This document shows, piece after piece, positions 35,077 to 47,168 of a stretch of DNA of 64,000 bases (within the stretch, counting starts at the first letter, position 1; each line of letters starts with the position of its first letter). The stretch comes from Coffea arabica. Lineage: Eukaryota; Streptophyta; Magnoliopsida; Gentianales; Rubiaceae. The notes beneath the pieces are model-generated. The model saw nothing but the letters and a program-made list of their open reading frames with translations, ran no database searches and was not told the origin of the DNA. The DNA is taken from contig NC_092323.1 of NCBI RefSeq assembly GCF_036785885.1, forward strand, positions 10,920,501 to 10,984,500, written 5' to 3'. A program made the position numbers and the translations under genes.

Positions 35077-38000
35077 AACTCTTAAAAAATAGTGAGTGTT
35101 TAATGAAAAGACATAAATGACCCTCAAGCATTAAGCATGGTGTCCACACGTTGGTATACAAGGCATTGAGGACTCCCTATTGGACACGTAGAAGTTTGCA
35201 CTTTCTCTCACTTTTTGGGTGCCTTTCTGAACAAGATATGGTCCACGAACAATGCGTTACTATCTACTGTCGATTGAGTGCAGACAATTTACAAGTGGTA
35301 TGTTTTCACCATTTTGGTTTTTGAAAGCAATTACGAAAACAAAAACAAAAAAATGCTGCAGCCCACAGGGGAGCAAAATCAACGCTTAACATCAAGAGTT
35401 ATGGGATCTGATTTTGGGTGTGGGAAGTGTCTTTTTCTTGTTTTTCTGGGATTTAATTTAATGCACCATGCATGTTGCTCTATTAGCTCATGGTATGCAT
35501 CGCATTCAATTAAATAGGAGGTCTGTGGTTGAAGATTTCCATTTGGTTATCAACCTAAGTTTGGAGAATTTCATGTTCATTTATTGGTGACGTTGGCAAA
35601 CATTGATCATAATTGGTGAATTCTTGGAGAAATAATGGAGACGTAGCTATGTCATCATTTGCTACTAAAAAAAAGGATGGTCTCACTTTGAAGTATTTTG
35701 TGTACAAAAAATATGATTAGTATATTCGAAATTGATACAGAGACCTTTACTTGCTACAATAATTGACCAGTCGTTTGAGTTCTTCGTACATAGTCATTTT
35801 ACAAAGAATAAGTAGATATGATTCTACACGCTTCTTAGAATTCTACACTTAATTAGTCTTTAATTTAAATTGAACTAAACAATGATCCCGTATCTTGATC
35901 CAATAAATAAAATTCTACCCTTTCTAAAGGATGAAAAGTTTGCTCTGAACTGTCCGCCTAATTAGGGTTAGAAGATGAACCGAACTACTCGATACTCGAA
36001 TTGAATTTGATTTAATAAGAGATCGGTCGAACTTGGGTTGCCAACAAATCAAATCAAGTTTGAACAGTGTTTTATATTCGATAAAAATATTCGTTCAAAC
36101 TCGATTCAGTAAATGAACAATCAAAATTTCAAACTCGTTAAAATAAATAAACAAGTTAGAATACTCCGGTGTTGGATTTGACTAAATTCGTTTACACGCA
36201 TGTACCTAATTCATCAATTAGTTAATAGGAAATTCTATGTCTTTTGAGTTTCATACTCTCACATTAAATTCTCCGTGAGATAATGAAATAAGCGTTTTAA
36301 GCATTTAAGTTGTAATAATTGTAATTATTTAAATTATAGATCACAAGCATCATCTAGAGCTACAAATTAAAGAAATAAGTCCTTAAAAGGATGATAGAAT
36401 TTTTACTTAATTATATTCTTAAGAAAACAACTATTATTTACGTTGTTGTTAGTAACCACGCAAACGGGAGTTATTGACAAATAACAATACGAGGCGAGCA
36501 TGCTGAAGAAGATTTGATGACCAAATGAAGGGATAAGGAGGCAAACGGTTGTCCCATTATTCGTCGAACAATAGTAGAAGAAGCCCACAAGTACCGTGTT
36601 TGACTCCTCTCCCTCCTGCAGGTATTCGTCATTATCAAATATATCAATTTCCATCGGCACCCGCTGAGTCTAAATGGAAGAGATTTGCTTTTTGCGTGCA
36701 AGTAAGGAGTCTCAACGGTTTGTTTCAAAACTTTTATTATACGATAAAATGCGATTTTGCATAGAATGCAGACTTAGAATAGATAAAAGGTTTGTTTGGT
36801 AACACCAAAAATAAGTTGAGTGGTATTAATGTGTGGTGCACCATAAGCAGTTACTTTTTTGTTTTTCTAATCTACTAATACTACACACCAAAAAATGCAC
36901 CTTGCTTATTATCTTATATCTTGATGTAATGCAATTTGATTGTGTTGTGCAAAATGGCAACACTAAAAAATTTAAATTTGAGGAGGCGAAAACGTATACA
37001 TGTAAATTTTTCTTTTGAAAAGTTCTGAGAGACAAGTAGTCTCTAATATATATATATATATATATAGAAAAGTTTGAAAATTTTCAAGCCCTAAATTCCG
37101 CCCTTGGTTGTGCTTGAACCACTTGCACAAGAATTGAAATTCCACGATGAGCAGCATTTACCATTGCTACGTGGATAAGAAACGAGCACTACAAAACCGG
37201 ACATACTTTGCTCGTGAAAATATTGATCACTTTTACACGGAAAAGAATTACGAGACGAAAGAGTGCAGATCAATCAACGTCCAATTTAATGATCTAACTA
37301 CGTAACGAAGAAGAACTTGAGAGTTGAGAATAACCAGTCTTGTCCTATGTTTCCGTTTTGCGTTGGTTTGGGAAGCACTTCGAACCGAGGAGAAAGAACG
37401 AGAACGAAAACAACTGAAGGCCACAGTGGCTTGGATTTGGAAGTTGAAATGAAATCCTCCGCCCAATTGCGTCCGTTCATTTGCTCTTTGATGGGACCTG
37501 AGGCCTGTAATATTTTGCTGCGATAAGATTCTAAAAGAATTGTCCTGCCGGGAACACCCTCATTTTCATTGCACGGAATGACTCTGCCTAGAATTGACTC
37601 CTTCGGATTCCTTTCTTTTTGCTGCCGGCCTTAGCGTTTGGTGCCTCTTTGTCCACAAGCGAGACATGCGAAGTGACCGTGAGATCCTTGGATTGTTGAT
37701 TAAACTCTCCTCTATCCTTCTTTCCTTCCTTTGTGAGCAAGGGGTGTCCATTGAGTTTTTTGAGTGGAGCTTTGGCAAGTCCAAATTCGATTCACAAATT
37801 GTACGTGTTTTAGAATTTTTTGCTCAAATTAAAGGGCTCAAGTTCAACTTACATTTTCATACGAGCTTCGAGTTTAAATCGGGTTCGATCCAATCTTACA
37901 ATTAAATACGTAATTATATATAACATATATTTTATAATTATGAATTACTGTAAATTAATATATATTATTAATATTTTATGTCATAATATATATACACACA

Positions 38001-39173
38001 CTCATACACGGGTTTGGTACTAATCAAGACTAAGCCTAGCATGATTCAACATCGACTCACGTTTAGGTTTAGTTTGGACTTAAAAACTCTGCCCGATTCA
38101 ATTGACGCTTAGGTGTAACACACTTTTTTTGATCGAGTTTGAGTTAGCCTGACCCAATTGATAGGCCTATTTATAAGGTCTGAACGAAAAAAAAAAAAAA
38201 TGAAAGGAGGGTAGTGCAGTGCACTCATCTCATCTAGATGATTACTGTTCCTCCAACACTTCTATAGTCGGATGTGATCCTCCTTCCTAAAGCAAAAGGA
38301 AAGCCAGCACATGTTATCTTTCAATCACCTGTAATATTTTCTACATACGCTGTTTATTTATATTTTTATTTTTACAACTCTTTTTTAATGCATGGACATC
38401 ACCTTTCAAAAAGCACTACAGTGTTTTCTTTTCAATTTACTTTTAAAAGACACAATTGAAATGGAGCCCATATATTTGTTGGCATTAGGATTTAGGATGG
38501 TGCAATATCAACACGGAAGGTCAAACTGATTAAAAGTAGGAGGAGTAGCTTTGGCTGTTTGAATAAACTATTTTCCTCAAACCAGCTTTACTTTAAGCAG
38601 TTGATAAGATTGGAATAAGCATACAGAGCCTAACTTTTCTTTGGTAAGCTTGCACAAATTATCATAATGTTGTTTTCTTCTCTTCTTGACTTTGTAGAAA
38701 AGAGAAGTTTTGGAATGGTAAAAACTGAAGTCATTTTCAAATAAGTATGTCCAACGCAGCGTCAAAGTTTAGATAGATTTGGGCGGCCATACAGAAAACC
38801 TGCCGTCTGAATTTGAGTGAAGTGAACAAACTGGACTCCTTTCTGTGAACTTTTTCTGTACACTTAGCTTATCCATTTAGTTAATCTAGACAATCATCAA
38901 TAAGTAAAAGTCCCAATAATTTCATCTTCATGAGTATGTTAGTGTCTTTTAGTTAAGAGGATAAACGTAATTACAAAGATTTACTATTCCTTTCAAGAAA
39001 AAAAGAAGAAAAAGATTAGAGTTAATATATCCTTCTTAAGTATATATATGTTTTTTGTCAAATCCTTCTTGAGTATATAAATGAAGCTTTTAAACAACCA
39101 CAAAAAGGGTATGTTAAGCAATTGAAAACAAATAGGATTGCTATAACATTTTTGTTTTCTAACAAAAGACAAA

Positions 39174-39393
39174 GGCCTTGTTTGCAAGCAAGTTTTTAGC
39201 TAAATTTGTTTGCTGTAAATTTTTTAACAACTTTAGCTGCAGTAACCTTAAAAGACTTCTCGAAAATTTTAAACTATACACTTCAAAATATTCAAAAATT
39301 TACATACTTCAAAAATTTTTTTTATAACTTTTACAGTAAGTTATAATAAAATTTTAGACAAACGCCTAAAAAATTTATTTGTCAAACGGACCG
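39174..39393. mobile_element. MITE with 8-bp TSD (hAT-like)
   Basis: The element is 220 bp. The left end GGCCTTGTTTGC and the complement of the right end CAAACGGACCG form short imperfect inverted repeats. AAGACAAA is duplicated exactly at 39166-39173 and 39394-39401. An 8-bp duplication fits hAT elements. There is no coding capacity. It lies about 270 bp upstream of the SDG40-like start codon and could affect that promoter. Confidence 0.65.
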
Positions 39394-39663
39394 AAGACAA
39401 AGGCACAGACAAGTGCAAGAGAAAAGTTTCCCTGTCTGATGTCCATCACAAAACCAATTGTTGTTTAAGAATTTCTTAGGGCTGTGGCCCAGTACTAGTC
39501 GAACTCTGCTTTCGACTGTCATTGCTTCAACCTCGAAGTAAGTAAAAGGACAATTGCCCATTTGTCTTTCGGCCCACAAACAAATACAAACTTGGACATA
39601 AGGCCACCCCTCCGGCCCCTTCCTCTTACTACTCGAGCACATAGGAAGAAAGGAAAGTAGGCA

Positions 39664-42600
39664 ATGGCTGAAGAAGAAGACGATGCAGCAAACCTCGAAT
39701 TCTTCCTGCACTGGGCATCAGAGTTGGGAATATCAGACTCTTCTTCTTCTACTCTCCCTCATAAAGACTCCACCTTTCTACCTTCTTGCTTGGGTCACTC
39801 GCTAGTTGTCTCCCATTTTCCTGATGCCGGCGGGTACTCTTTTTTACTCTTCTGACTTGTAGATATAATGTTCATATGATCAAGGATTCTAAGGTTTTCT
39901 TGTTTCCGTTCTAATGTGAATAAGCAGAAGGGGTTTAGCAGCAGCTCGTGATCTTAGAAAAGGGGAGTTGATACTAAGAGTTCCTAAGGCAGCCTTGATG
40001 ACAAGCGAGAGTTTGATGGTCAAAGATCAAGTGCTCTCTGCCTGTATAAAATCACACCCTTTTCTTTCTTCCACTCAGGTAGTACTCCTTATTTGATGTT
40101 AGCATTTGATTTTCCCTTTCCTTTTCTCGGTTCAGCAAATGGATTTTGAGCTAGATGGGTTGCTATACTGCTATTAGAGTAGTTAATTCAGTATAATACC
40201 TCCGAAATTAGTCAGAAATATTACCAAAATAGTGAAGTAGGAGTGTGTTATCTTGGATATTTGGGCTTGGTACACGAATCCCTTTTGTTGTGGAAACCTT
40301 TTCAGTCTTGTTAATTTCTTGAGTTGTTGTGGTGAAAGGACGGATTTTTGGTGGATGTACATGTAGTAATGCTGTCAAAGTTTGATCTGGTGCAGATATT
40401 AACCATTGCACTTTTGAACGAAGTCAATAAGGGGAAAAGTTCTTGGTGGTACCCTTACTTAAAGCAGTTGCCACGCAGTTATGACACGCTTGCAGGTTTT
40501 GGTCAATTTGAGATACAAGCTTTGCAAGTTAGTTTCTAATCTATGATTTCTAATCTATGACATGCTAATTAGACTGTTGCATTAAGATGAGAATGACTCC
40601 CGACTTATACCAGTTGTGCATTTTGTATCAGATGTAAAAAGTTCTATCTGAAGCCTTTGAATAACTTACAGGTGGATGATGCCATCTGGGCTGCGGAAAA
40701 GGCTGCAGGAAAGGCCAAGTTGGAGTGGCAAGAAGCTAGTGTAGTTATGGCCGAACTTAAGCTCAAGCCTGCTTTACAAACCTTTAAGGCATGGCTCTGG
40801 GCTTCTGCAACTGTAATTATCTTGTCTCATCTGATCTGTCTGAATTTGAAAATCACTTCATCTTTTATTACTGTTAGATAACTGAGGTTGGTCTTTGCAA
40901 AAATATGGAGAGCATTAAGTGGTTTTCTACTGACAAATAAGTAGATAATGCACTTCAACAGCATGTAATTATATCTGAGCGATACACAAATATTTTGCTT
41001 TTTAGTTTATAATCTTTAAGTTGGTTCTACTTGAAGATATCATCCCGCACAATGCACGTACCATGGGATGATGCTGGATGCTTGTGTCCTGTCGGAGACT
41101 TCTTCAATTATGCCGCTCCTGCAGAGGAACCGTGTGGTAATAAGACTTTGGGGTCTTGTGGAAATGGTTTCAGTATGCAGACTGAAGGATTGTCTGAAGC
41201 CAATGCACAGAGATTAACAGATGCTGGATTTGAGGATGATGTTGGTGCTTATTGTTTCTATGCTAAGAGAAACTACAGAGAGAAGGAGCAGGTGTGGCTA
41301 CAAGTTCTTGTTTACCATGACGTCTTTCCATCTGACATGTACATGTGTTTGTTATTATATTATTTAATGATTTTCACCCCATTGTGTGGTCTGAATATTC
41401 ATTTTTAGAACTTGATATTGATGTCTTATGAATAGGCTTCTATTACTTTCTTCAAGTATGATATCAGTCACATAATTGTGCCCCCTTGTCTTCTTTCTTC
41501 TTAAGTTAACTGATTGAGCATAACTTTCTTTTCTTTCTTTCTTTCTTTCTTTCTTCTTCTTCTTTTATCTGTTATAACTTATTCTTCCATGTACAAAAAA
41601 ACTAGTGAACATGCAGAGGAACATGAGCATGAGACTCTTAATTCTTCTTAAAAAATTAAACTGATTTAGAGTTCATAATTGCTGAAACTTAGGATTAGAT
41701 GAATGTCATCCACACTTGTCTTCAGTTTCAGTTTGTTTACATGCGCTCAGAGTCTTTCTAATAAGCTCTCTCTTGTTTCTGGTTTTATTCATTTATGTGA
41801 AAATTTCTTCATTGATATTCCAAAAGCTTGCATTATGTCTAGATATTATCTTGTCAGAATGTTATTGCATTTTTGGAGACATTTGCGAATAGATTAACCT
41901 AAAGATAGTACAGTAGCCATCCTGAGATTGAAATAAATTTTTTTCTATAGCAGCGTGTACTGTGGTGCAAGGAATGGATCTGGGAATGGTTGCTTTAAGT
42001 CTTACTGGTGCATACCAAAAGATTAGGTTTATAAACAATATCTATGGTCTGGAAAGTGGAGATGGCTACTATTACTGTAGTTTTGAGTGATCTTGAGAGA
42101 ACCCAAAACAAATTAGCTGTTGCTGTATGGGATAGTTTAGAGCTTCTAGTGAGTCGACATATCTCTTCATTAACACTTACCATGTCGTTGTATCTTTTGC
42201 ATTCATGTTTAAACTCAATAAACACTCTTTTGTGGCTTATTGGCAATTTAGTTTTACTTTCTTTGTGTCCCAAACAGGTTCTACTAAGTTATGGAATGTA
42301 CACAAATCTGGAGCTGCTTGAGCACTATGGGTTTCTTCTAGATGATAACCCAAATGACATGGCTTTTATCCCTTTGGAACCTGACATGTATACATTGTGT
42401 TCATGGCCCAAAGAATTGCTATATATTGACCAAGACGGGAAGCCATCCTTTGCCCTACTCTCTGCTATGCGGTTGTGGGCAACTCCTCCAAACAAACGGC
42501 GATCTGTTGGACACCTTGCTTATTCGGGAAAGCAAATTTCAGTAGAGAATGAGATAACTGTCATGGGGTGGATAGCAAAGAAATGCCAAGATATGTTACA

Positions 42601-42874
42601 GAATCTGAGGACATCAATTGAACAGGATAAGTTGTTGCTGAGCAGCATTGGCAAAATTGAGGATATTTTTCTTCCAGTGGAGCTCGAGAAATTGCCATCA
42701 ATATGTAGCACTGAGCTTCGTGCCTTCCTTGAAAGCCATGAACCAACTAATGAGGAAGCTTTCAACAACTTGCATATACCTCGAAATGCAAGAAGGTCTA
42801 TCTCTAGGTGGATATTAGCTGTCCAGTGGAGACTCAGCTACAAGAGAAAATTACTATGCTGCATTGCAGAATGA
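39664..42874 (+). CDS. SDG40: SET-domain protein-lysine methyltransferase, SDG40-like
   Basis: Six exons: 39664-39833, 39928-40078, 40396-40527, 40672-40812, 41037-41291 and 42278-42874, giving 481 residues, close to the roughly 490 of Arabidopsis SDG40. The SET domain starts with GRGLAAARDL near residue 56. It continues with CLCPVGDFFNYAAP near 214-227 (the catalytic N-H/Y-type motif) and EQVLLSYG-YTN near 282-293, and is followed by a Rubisco-LSMT-type substrate-binding helical region. The family (SETD3/LSMT/SDG40) methylates non-histone or histone lysines using S-adenosylmethionine, and the target of SDG40 is not clear to me. The acceptor at 39927 was chosen because it restores the conserved GRGL. 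Intron 5 is nearly 1 kb and contains a TTTC microsatellite at about 41522-41556. No frame damage is seen. Confidence 0.9.
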
Positions 42875-42892
42875 GCTGAAGATGATTTAAAC

Positions 42893-43500
42893 TTCTTTTC
42901 TGTGAAAATGTTCAAAACATCCAAGCAGAGAAATTTAGAGTCAATTGCAGAACATTGAGGACTCGTGGGATTGCTCCTCCGCTAGATTTAAGGGGATTGT
43001 TACCAGATAAAGCGAGGGATCTTAATCTTTGTATTCCACTTCTACACCAAATAAATGCTGATGGCACTCCGCGCCTCTAGCTTAATTGGGGAAGAAATGA
43101 ACGAGCAGTAGATGATTGGTTCAGGAAGTGTTATATTTTCTCTTTCTTCTTCCGGAAGACAGTGGGCTGATATTGCAGACACAAGGTCTCAGAAATTTTT
43201 CCAAGCTATTCCTCTGATGCTTCAGAATAATGCACAGATTCTTGCTTCTCTTCTCGGGCTGGTGATGAACCTTTGAATCAGGCTTTTCCCGCCATTAATA
43301 GCCAACAGCCACTCCGGAAGTTTAGTTCACTATTGGGTAGAGCCTCATCACTTCAGACACGAGCACCATAAGAGAATGTCCGTTCTCAACAGGAAAAGCC
43401 CCCTCTCTGCATTGTGTCAAACTCAAACATTACCGGTGCAAGTACCTTACATAAAGTACCAATGGCTGGCATTTTCCAGAATTACTGCCGTGATTTTTTG
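42893..43500 (+). pseudogene. Unidentified gene-like remnant
   Basis: Directly after the SDG40-like stop, several stretches read like protein but are separated by stops and frame changes. One ends in RTRGIAPPLDLRGLLPDKAR. Another contains SSSGRQWADIADTRSQKF. A third has NQAFPAINSQQPLRKFSSL. Their composition is unlike random AT-rich DNA. They may be a decayed gene, exons of an unrecognised gene, or the 3' UTR of the SDG40 gene. I do not recognise the family. Confidence 0.35.
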
Positions 43501-43689
43501 CTAGCATTTGCTCAAAGCACAAGAAAGTGGTGGTGTAAATACGGGCTGAGTTGGAGGTATGCTGTCAACTCGGTTCACAATTTCTTTTGTAATTGTCTAG
43601 TCGTCTGGATAATTCCTGCATTATATATACTCCCTTATACTTCTGGGAGTAATGGTACAGCCCATTGATTTCCTCTTCTAGTTGGGAAG

Positions 43690-43810
43690 CTTTGTTTGGA
43701 TTACATTTTTTCTAAACTTTTTATATAAAAGAAAATACTGCAACAATTTAACATATATAAAGTAAAAAAGCGATTGAAAAACATATCTACAAAAAACATA
43801 ACAACAGCAC
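43690..43810 (+). mobile_element. MITE fragment, GTTTGGATT family
   Basis: TTTGTTTGGATTACATTTTT starts a stretch that then resembles the inside of the MITE at 33123-33269 (TATATAAAGTAAAAAAGCGATTG). The right end is missing or diverged. Confidence 0.45.
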
Positions 43811-44559
43811 TTTGTTTCGATATCCATACCCTGACAAGAACGTCAACCAGTGGTCTATTATAAGGGATATGATGGGGGTAACAAATTGATAAATTTTTGG
43901 AAGAGGCTATATCTATTAATTGATTGCCATGAAGCTTTCCATCGGTGTTGTAGCAGCTGCTCGTGCATCCTTTTCTATTTCCCTAGTGATACTTTTGTCA
44001 CCTGCTACTGGGCGCGCTTTACCAACTGCATTCGTTTGGAAGAGTGGAAAGCAAGATTTCCTTGTTAGTATGAACTTGATTCAGAACTTAGCCTAAACGT
44101 AATCACCAGATCCCCTTGGATGTCTTCTGCAATATCTAACGAGTACAAATGTACCATGCCCTGGAGAAATTTCAACTGCAAATTCAGCCAACATTTTGTC
44201 GCGGCCCAAGAACTCCTTGTTTTAGTTGTTTTCGGGCTTAACCTTTGAGGAAGGAAAATGCCAAGGATCATTTAATTACCAGAATTAACATAATTACTAG
44301 AAAGTAGTATTCAGTTACTAGGTAACAATTCTTGCATATCCCTCCTTCCCAATGGTTCAATTCTAATAGAATTGCTTACGAGACAGGGAGGGTTAGCGCA
44401 TTAAGAAACAAGTGGCAAAAAGACGATGATCTCAATTTGCAAAATTTACCATCATTATTAGAATGACATTTTGCAAAATTTATTGATTGTCATGCTTAAA
44501 TGGATGAAAATCACAATTGGAACTAACATTTTAAAACAGAAAAAGAGGACAAAGAAACT

Positions 44560-44669
44560 AAAAAATGGATCAGATTTCTGGCTTGATTTCTCGAAAAAGA
44601 GAAATTTAATGGTAGCACAGTATAATCAGCTTCGATCATCTGGGGAAATAATCATCACATCCATTTTTT
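44560..44669 (-). ncRNA. C/D-box snoRNA candidate, copy 2
   Basis: On the minus strand the boxes are C TGATGA (44652-44657), D' CTGA after ATGATCGAAG, and D CTGA (44570-44573). The flanks AAAAAATGGA (5') and TCCATTTTTT (3') form a perfect 10-bp terminal stem. The C and D boxes sit just inside it, as the family requires. It shares its 5' half, including CCCCAGATGATCGAA upstream of D', with copy 1. C/D snoRNAs guide 2'-O-methylation of rRNA or snRNA, and the target here was not identified. No protein frame explains the conservation. Confidence 0.65.
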
Positions 44670-44841
44670 CAATTTTTTTCCATAGAACATTCATCTGTTA
44701 CATAGATATCCGAAAAGAAACAAATGTACTGGAATTCCATTCTGAATCCTCTAAACTTTCTTTTGCGAAAAACAAGGAAAAAAGCTATAGGCTTTTCAAT
44801 GAAAAGCATGTAAAAAAAAGTGGATGTGAAATTTGATAGGA

Positions 44842-44960
44842 GGAGATGGATCAGACAAATCTGGCTTGGATTATCTCCAGAAAACTGGAGAAAACACAAA
44901 TAAAGCGCTCGGTAATTTCAGTTTCGATCATCTGGGGAAAAAATCATCACTTCCATCCCC
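44842..44960 (-). ncRNA. C/D-box snoRNA candidate, copy 1
   Basis: On the minus strand C box TGATGA (44944-44949), D' CTGA after GATCGAAA, and D CTGA (44851-44854) lie inside a 9-bp terminal stem. The stem is GGGGATGGA pairing with TCCATCTCC, with one G-U pair. The candidate guide CCCCAGATGATCGAA ends at D' and is shared with copy 2. Upstream of D both copies carry AAGCCAGA. The two copies have diverged elsewhere but each kept its own pairing stem. This looks like selection on RNA structure. Confidence 0.65.
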
Positions 44961-45239
44961 TTCACTATATTGTTTGAAACCAAAAAAAAAAAAAAACTTT
45001 AAAAAAAATAGAATATTTCTCCGGATCTGATGAGAACAAGCTCTCCGAAAGAGCTTTGAAAAATCGAAAGCAGAATTGGAGAAGTGTAACCTATGAATAT
45101 GGCGTCGGCTCATACGCAACGCCCATGTTTCATAAACCAGCGCTGGTAATCAGTATTCGACGCACACCATTAGCATAAGTACTACTGTGCCAAAAAGTGT
45201 GTGTGCGGTCATCTATGTGTGTGAGGAGAGGGTGTTTTA

Positions 45240-45292
45240 GAGAGAGAGAGACAGACTGTGGGTGTGAGAGAGAGAGAGAGGGAGAGTGCGCG
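45240..45292. repeat. GA/CT microsatellite
   Basis: Two blocks of alternating GA on the plus strand (from about 45240 and 45267) lie within the presumed leader of the minus-strand snoRNA unit. CT-rich leaders are common in plant transcripts. Confidence 0.75.
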
Positions 45293-45328
45293 TGCAGATT
45301 GAGGAGAAGAATCAGACTTGGTGGTCAT

Positions 45329-45416
45329 CTTATATAGAGAAAGCAGGGAGGGCTGGTAAGTGAGGAAAGGCTGCTGCATAGGAGGCGAGCGGTGGTAGGG
45401 CTTTGGAAAACCCTAA
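45329..45416 (-). promoter_or_regulatory. Telo-box plus TATA promoter of the snoRNA unit
   Basis: On the minus strand a TATATAAG box (about 45329-45336) is preceded by TTAGGGTTT (45408-45416), the telo-box found upstream of many plant ribosomal protein and snoRNA genes. A CT-rich leader follows (45240-45290). The two C/D-box candidates lie 370-770 bp downstream on the same strand. Together this fits an independently transcribed snoRNA unit. A protein-coding gene with an unrecognised first exon is the alternative. Confidence 0.5.
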
Positions 45417-45704
45417 TCCCGGATTTAGGGTGAATTTATGTTGGTGATGGCATGCGGTGTCACGTGCCCAAGACCGTCTTCTCTCCCGTGGGTTCGGCAT
45501 GCTTCTCTCGAGGCAGGATTTTTTTTTTTTAACCCTGGGTTACGCTAATTACACTGTAGAATTTTTTTTCTCTCACCTTCGATTCAGAATTCGAACGCTA
45601 AATTTAGCAATTGAGAGGACTCCACATTCTCTGCGACAAAAAAAAAAAAAAAAAAGAACTCCACATTCTCACATATTTTGTTATGGAAATAAGTACGGAC
45701 TATA

Positions 45705-46027
45705 GAGCAAATTATTTGAATGGTCACAAACTTTTGGAATGGTCAAATTTTGACCATTAAACTATCAAAAGTCTAGTTTTGACTATTAAACTATTTAAAG
45801 TTTAGATTTCAAGTCATCTCATTAGATTTAATCGTTAAATATGACAGATATAAATACTCGCGCGATTCACAAGACAAAAGAAAGCAACATAGTTAACGAC
45901 TAAATCTTATAGAATGATCCGAAATCTAAACTTTAGACAGTTTAATGGTCAAAATCAAACTTTTAATAATTCATTGGCCAAAACTTAACGATTCCGAAAG
46001 TTCAGTGGCCATACAGATAATTTGTTC
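45705..46027. mobile_element. Mutator-like MITE related to the Pack-MULE ends
   Basis: The element is 323 bp, starting GAGCAAATTATTTGAATGG and ending with the complement of GAACAAATTATCTG. Its ends share GAGCAAATTAT, the GGCCACTAAACTTT-like block, AATCGTTAA and ACAAAAGAAAG with the inverted repeats of the element at 59512-60914. The flanks CGGACTATA and TAGACTATA (45696-45704 and 46028-46036) match at 7 of 9 positions, a decayed 9-bp duplication. It is probably an older, internally deleted relative. Confidence 0.7.
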
Positions 46028-46036
46028 TAGACTATA

Positions 46037-47168
46037 TTCACAAGTTATATATATAGAGAGAGAGAGGATGAAATGTGAGATTCACATCTCCATTGATAAT
46101 TTGAACCATGGTTTAGAATCTTGCCACATCTACAAAATATAAAACTAATTAGTTCTGTTCTTTATTAATTCTAAATCAAGGTGATTTACGAAAATCCAAT
46201 TGTCGTCCGTGAAAATGCAACTGCATGATTAGTAAAAGTGATATTGTATCCATTTTGCATGCTTATGGCTCGTTTATTAGAGAATCGATTTTTTCTTTTA
46301 GGAAGATAATGAATATAAAGATCGACAATCCACGATGGTTTGGATCCCGTAATTGTACTGGAATTGCATAATAATATGCACAAGAAAAGAATGTAGATCA
46401 TTTGATTCAATGGAATGATGACTTCTGACTTGAGTTATATGGGTTAGCTCGGCAATGAGGTGTGGTTTATTTGAGTTTGGAACTTGAAGATATTGTCCAG
46501 TACAGGTGGTCATTTTGGAATTGTGATTTCTTTTCAGCTAATTGTTAGCATTAACCATTCAAAGAAAGCTTACTATTGAGCTAAATTCTGGCTTAGTAGG
46601 TTACGGTGCCAGTAACTTGTTTTTTAGAGGGTGGTTCTCCGAAAGTAACAAGAAATCTATGAGATGGGAAGGGGAAAAACAAAAGGTGTAAAACACAGGC
46701 AAAGTGCCATGGCCCTTTTAAGTAACAATTTCACAGGGAAACAAGAACCATATTGCTTTGTCTGGGAGCAACATATGACATATCCCATTTCGGTTCAGTT
46801 CCTTTTTGGCGCGCATGATTCCAATACGAAAGGCTATGTTCATATTGGAAGGAAGAAAGATGCTAAAACCAGTCCCTAAAGGTTAGACAAAAGATTTCCT
46901 TTGCCTCCAATTAGGAATCTCCCTTGAAAAACTAATGCCACGAACATTCTTTTCTTTATCTATTTTCTGCTAGAAAGAATGTTCTTTCTCCTCTTTCTCT
47001 CCACACCCCACTTTGCTTGCCAGACTGACATCCTAATCGACTCTACTTCTCAACCACGTACATAGTTGACACCATTCTTCTATAAAATGCCCAGAAAAAT
47101 CTCAGCATGACCCACGAAAAAAGTTCTTTTCTTGAACAATCTGTATATCACTCATTCAAACCGGTAAA
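46037..47168. other. Upstream region of the sucrose synthase gene
   Basis: No gene is recognised. A frame near 46664-46879 has no known family. The last 100 bp hold a TATAAAA box, so the stretch is probably promoter. Confidence 0.45.
47081..47087 (+). promoter_or_regulatory. TATA box of sucrose synthase
   Basis: TATAAAA lies 88 bp upstream of the start codon, implying a leader of roughly 50 nt. Confidence 0.6.

Larger units (their letters stand above)
32470..39663. other. Intergenic region between PSY and SDG40, repeat-rich
   Basis: No conserved frame is recognised over 7 kb. Contents are a MITE at 33123-33269, a 195-bp tandem duplication at 34686-35076, diverged GAACTCGA-rich sequence near 35950-36200 and 37830-38170, a TA repeat near 37049-37066, and a MITE at 39174-39393. 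CACGTG/ACACGTGT motifs occur near 34125 and 34194, but no gene starts nearby. Short frames here, for example near 36403-36728 and 37594-37905, match no family I know. Confidence 0.5.

Noticed and set aside
36403-36728. Two overlapping minus-strand frames with MPMEIDIFDNDEYLQ
   Set aside because: Neither frame matches a known family and no splice partner was found.
37594-37905. A possible small gene
   Set aside because: The frame has no recognisable domain and overlaps diverged repeat sequence. There is no promoter or splice evidence.
45060-45180. An H/ACA snoRNA between the promoter and the C/D-box pair
   Set aside because: A short GGCGT/ACGCC hairpin and a TTACACTT end exist, but no two-hairpin structure with an H box could be built by eye.
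46664-46879. A small plus-strand frame upstream of sucrose synthase
   Set aside because: No known family, and it lies in the presumed promoter region.
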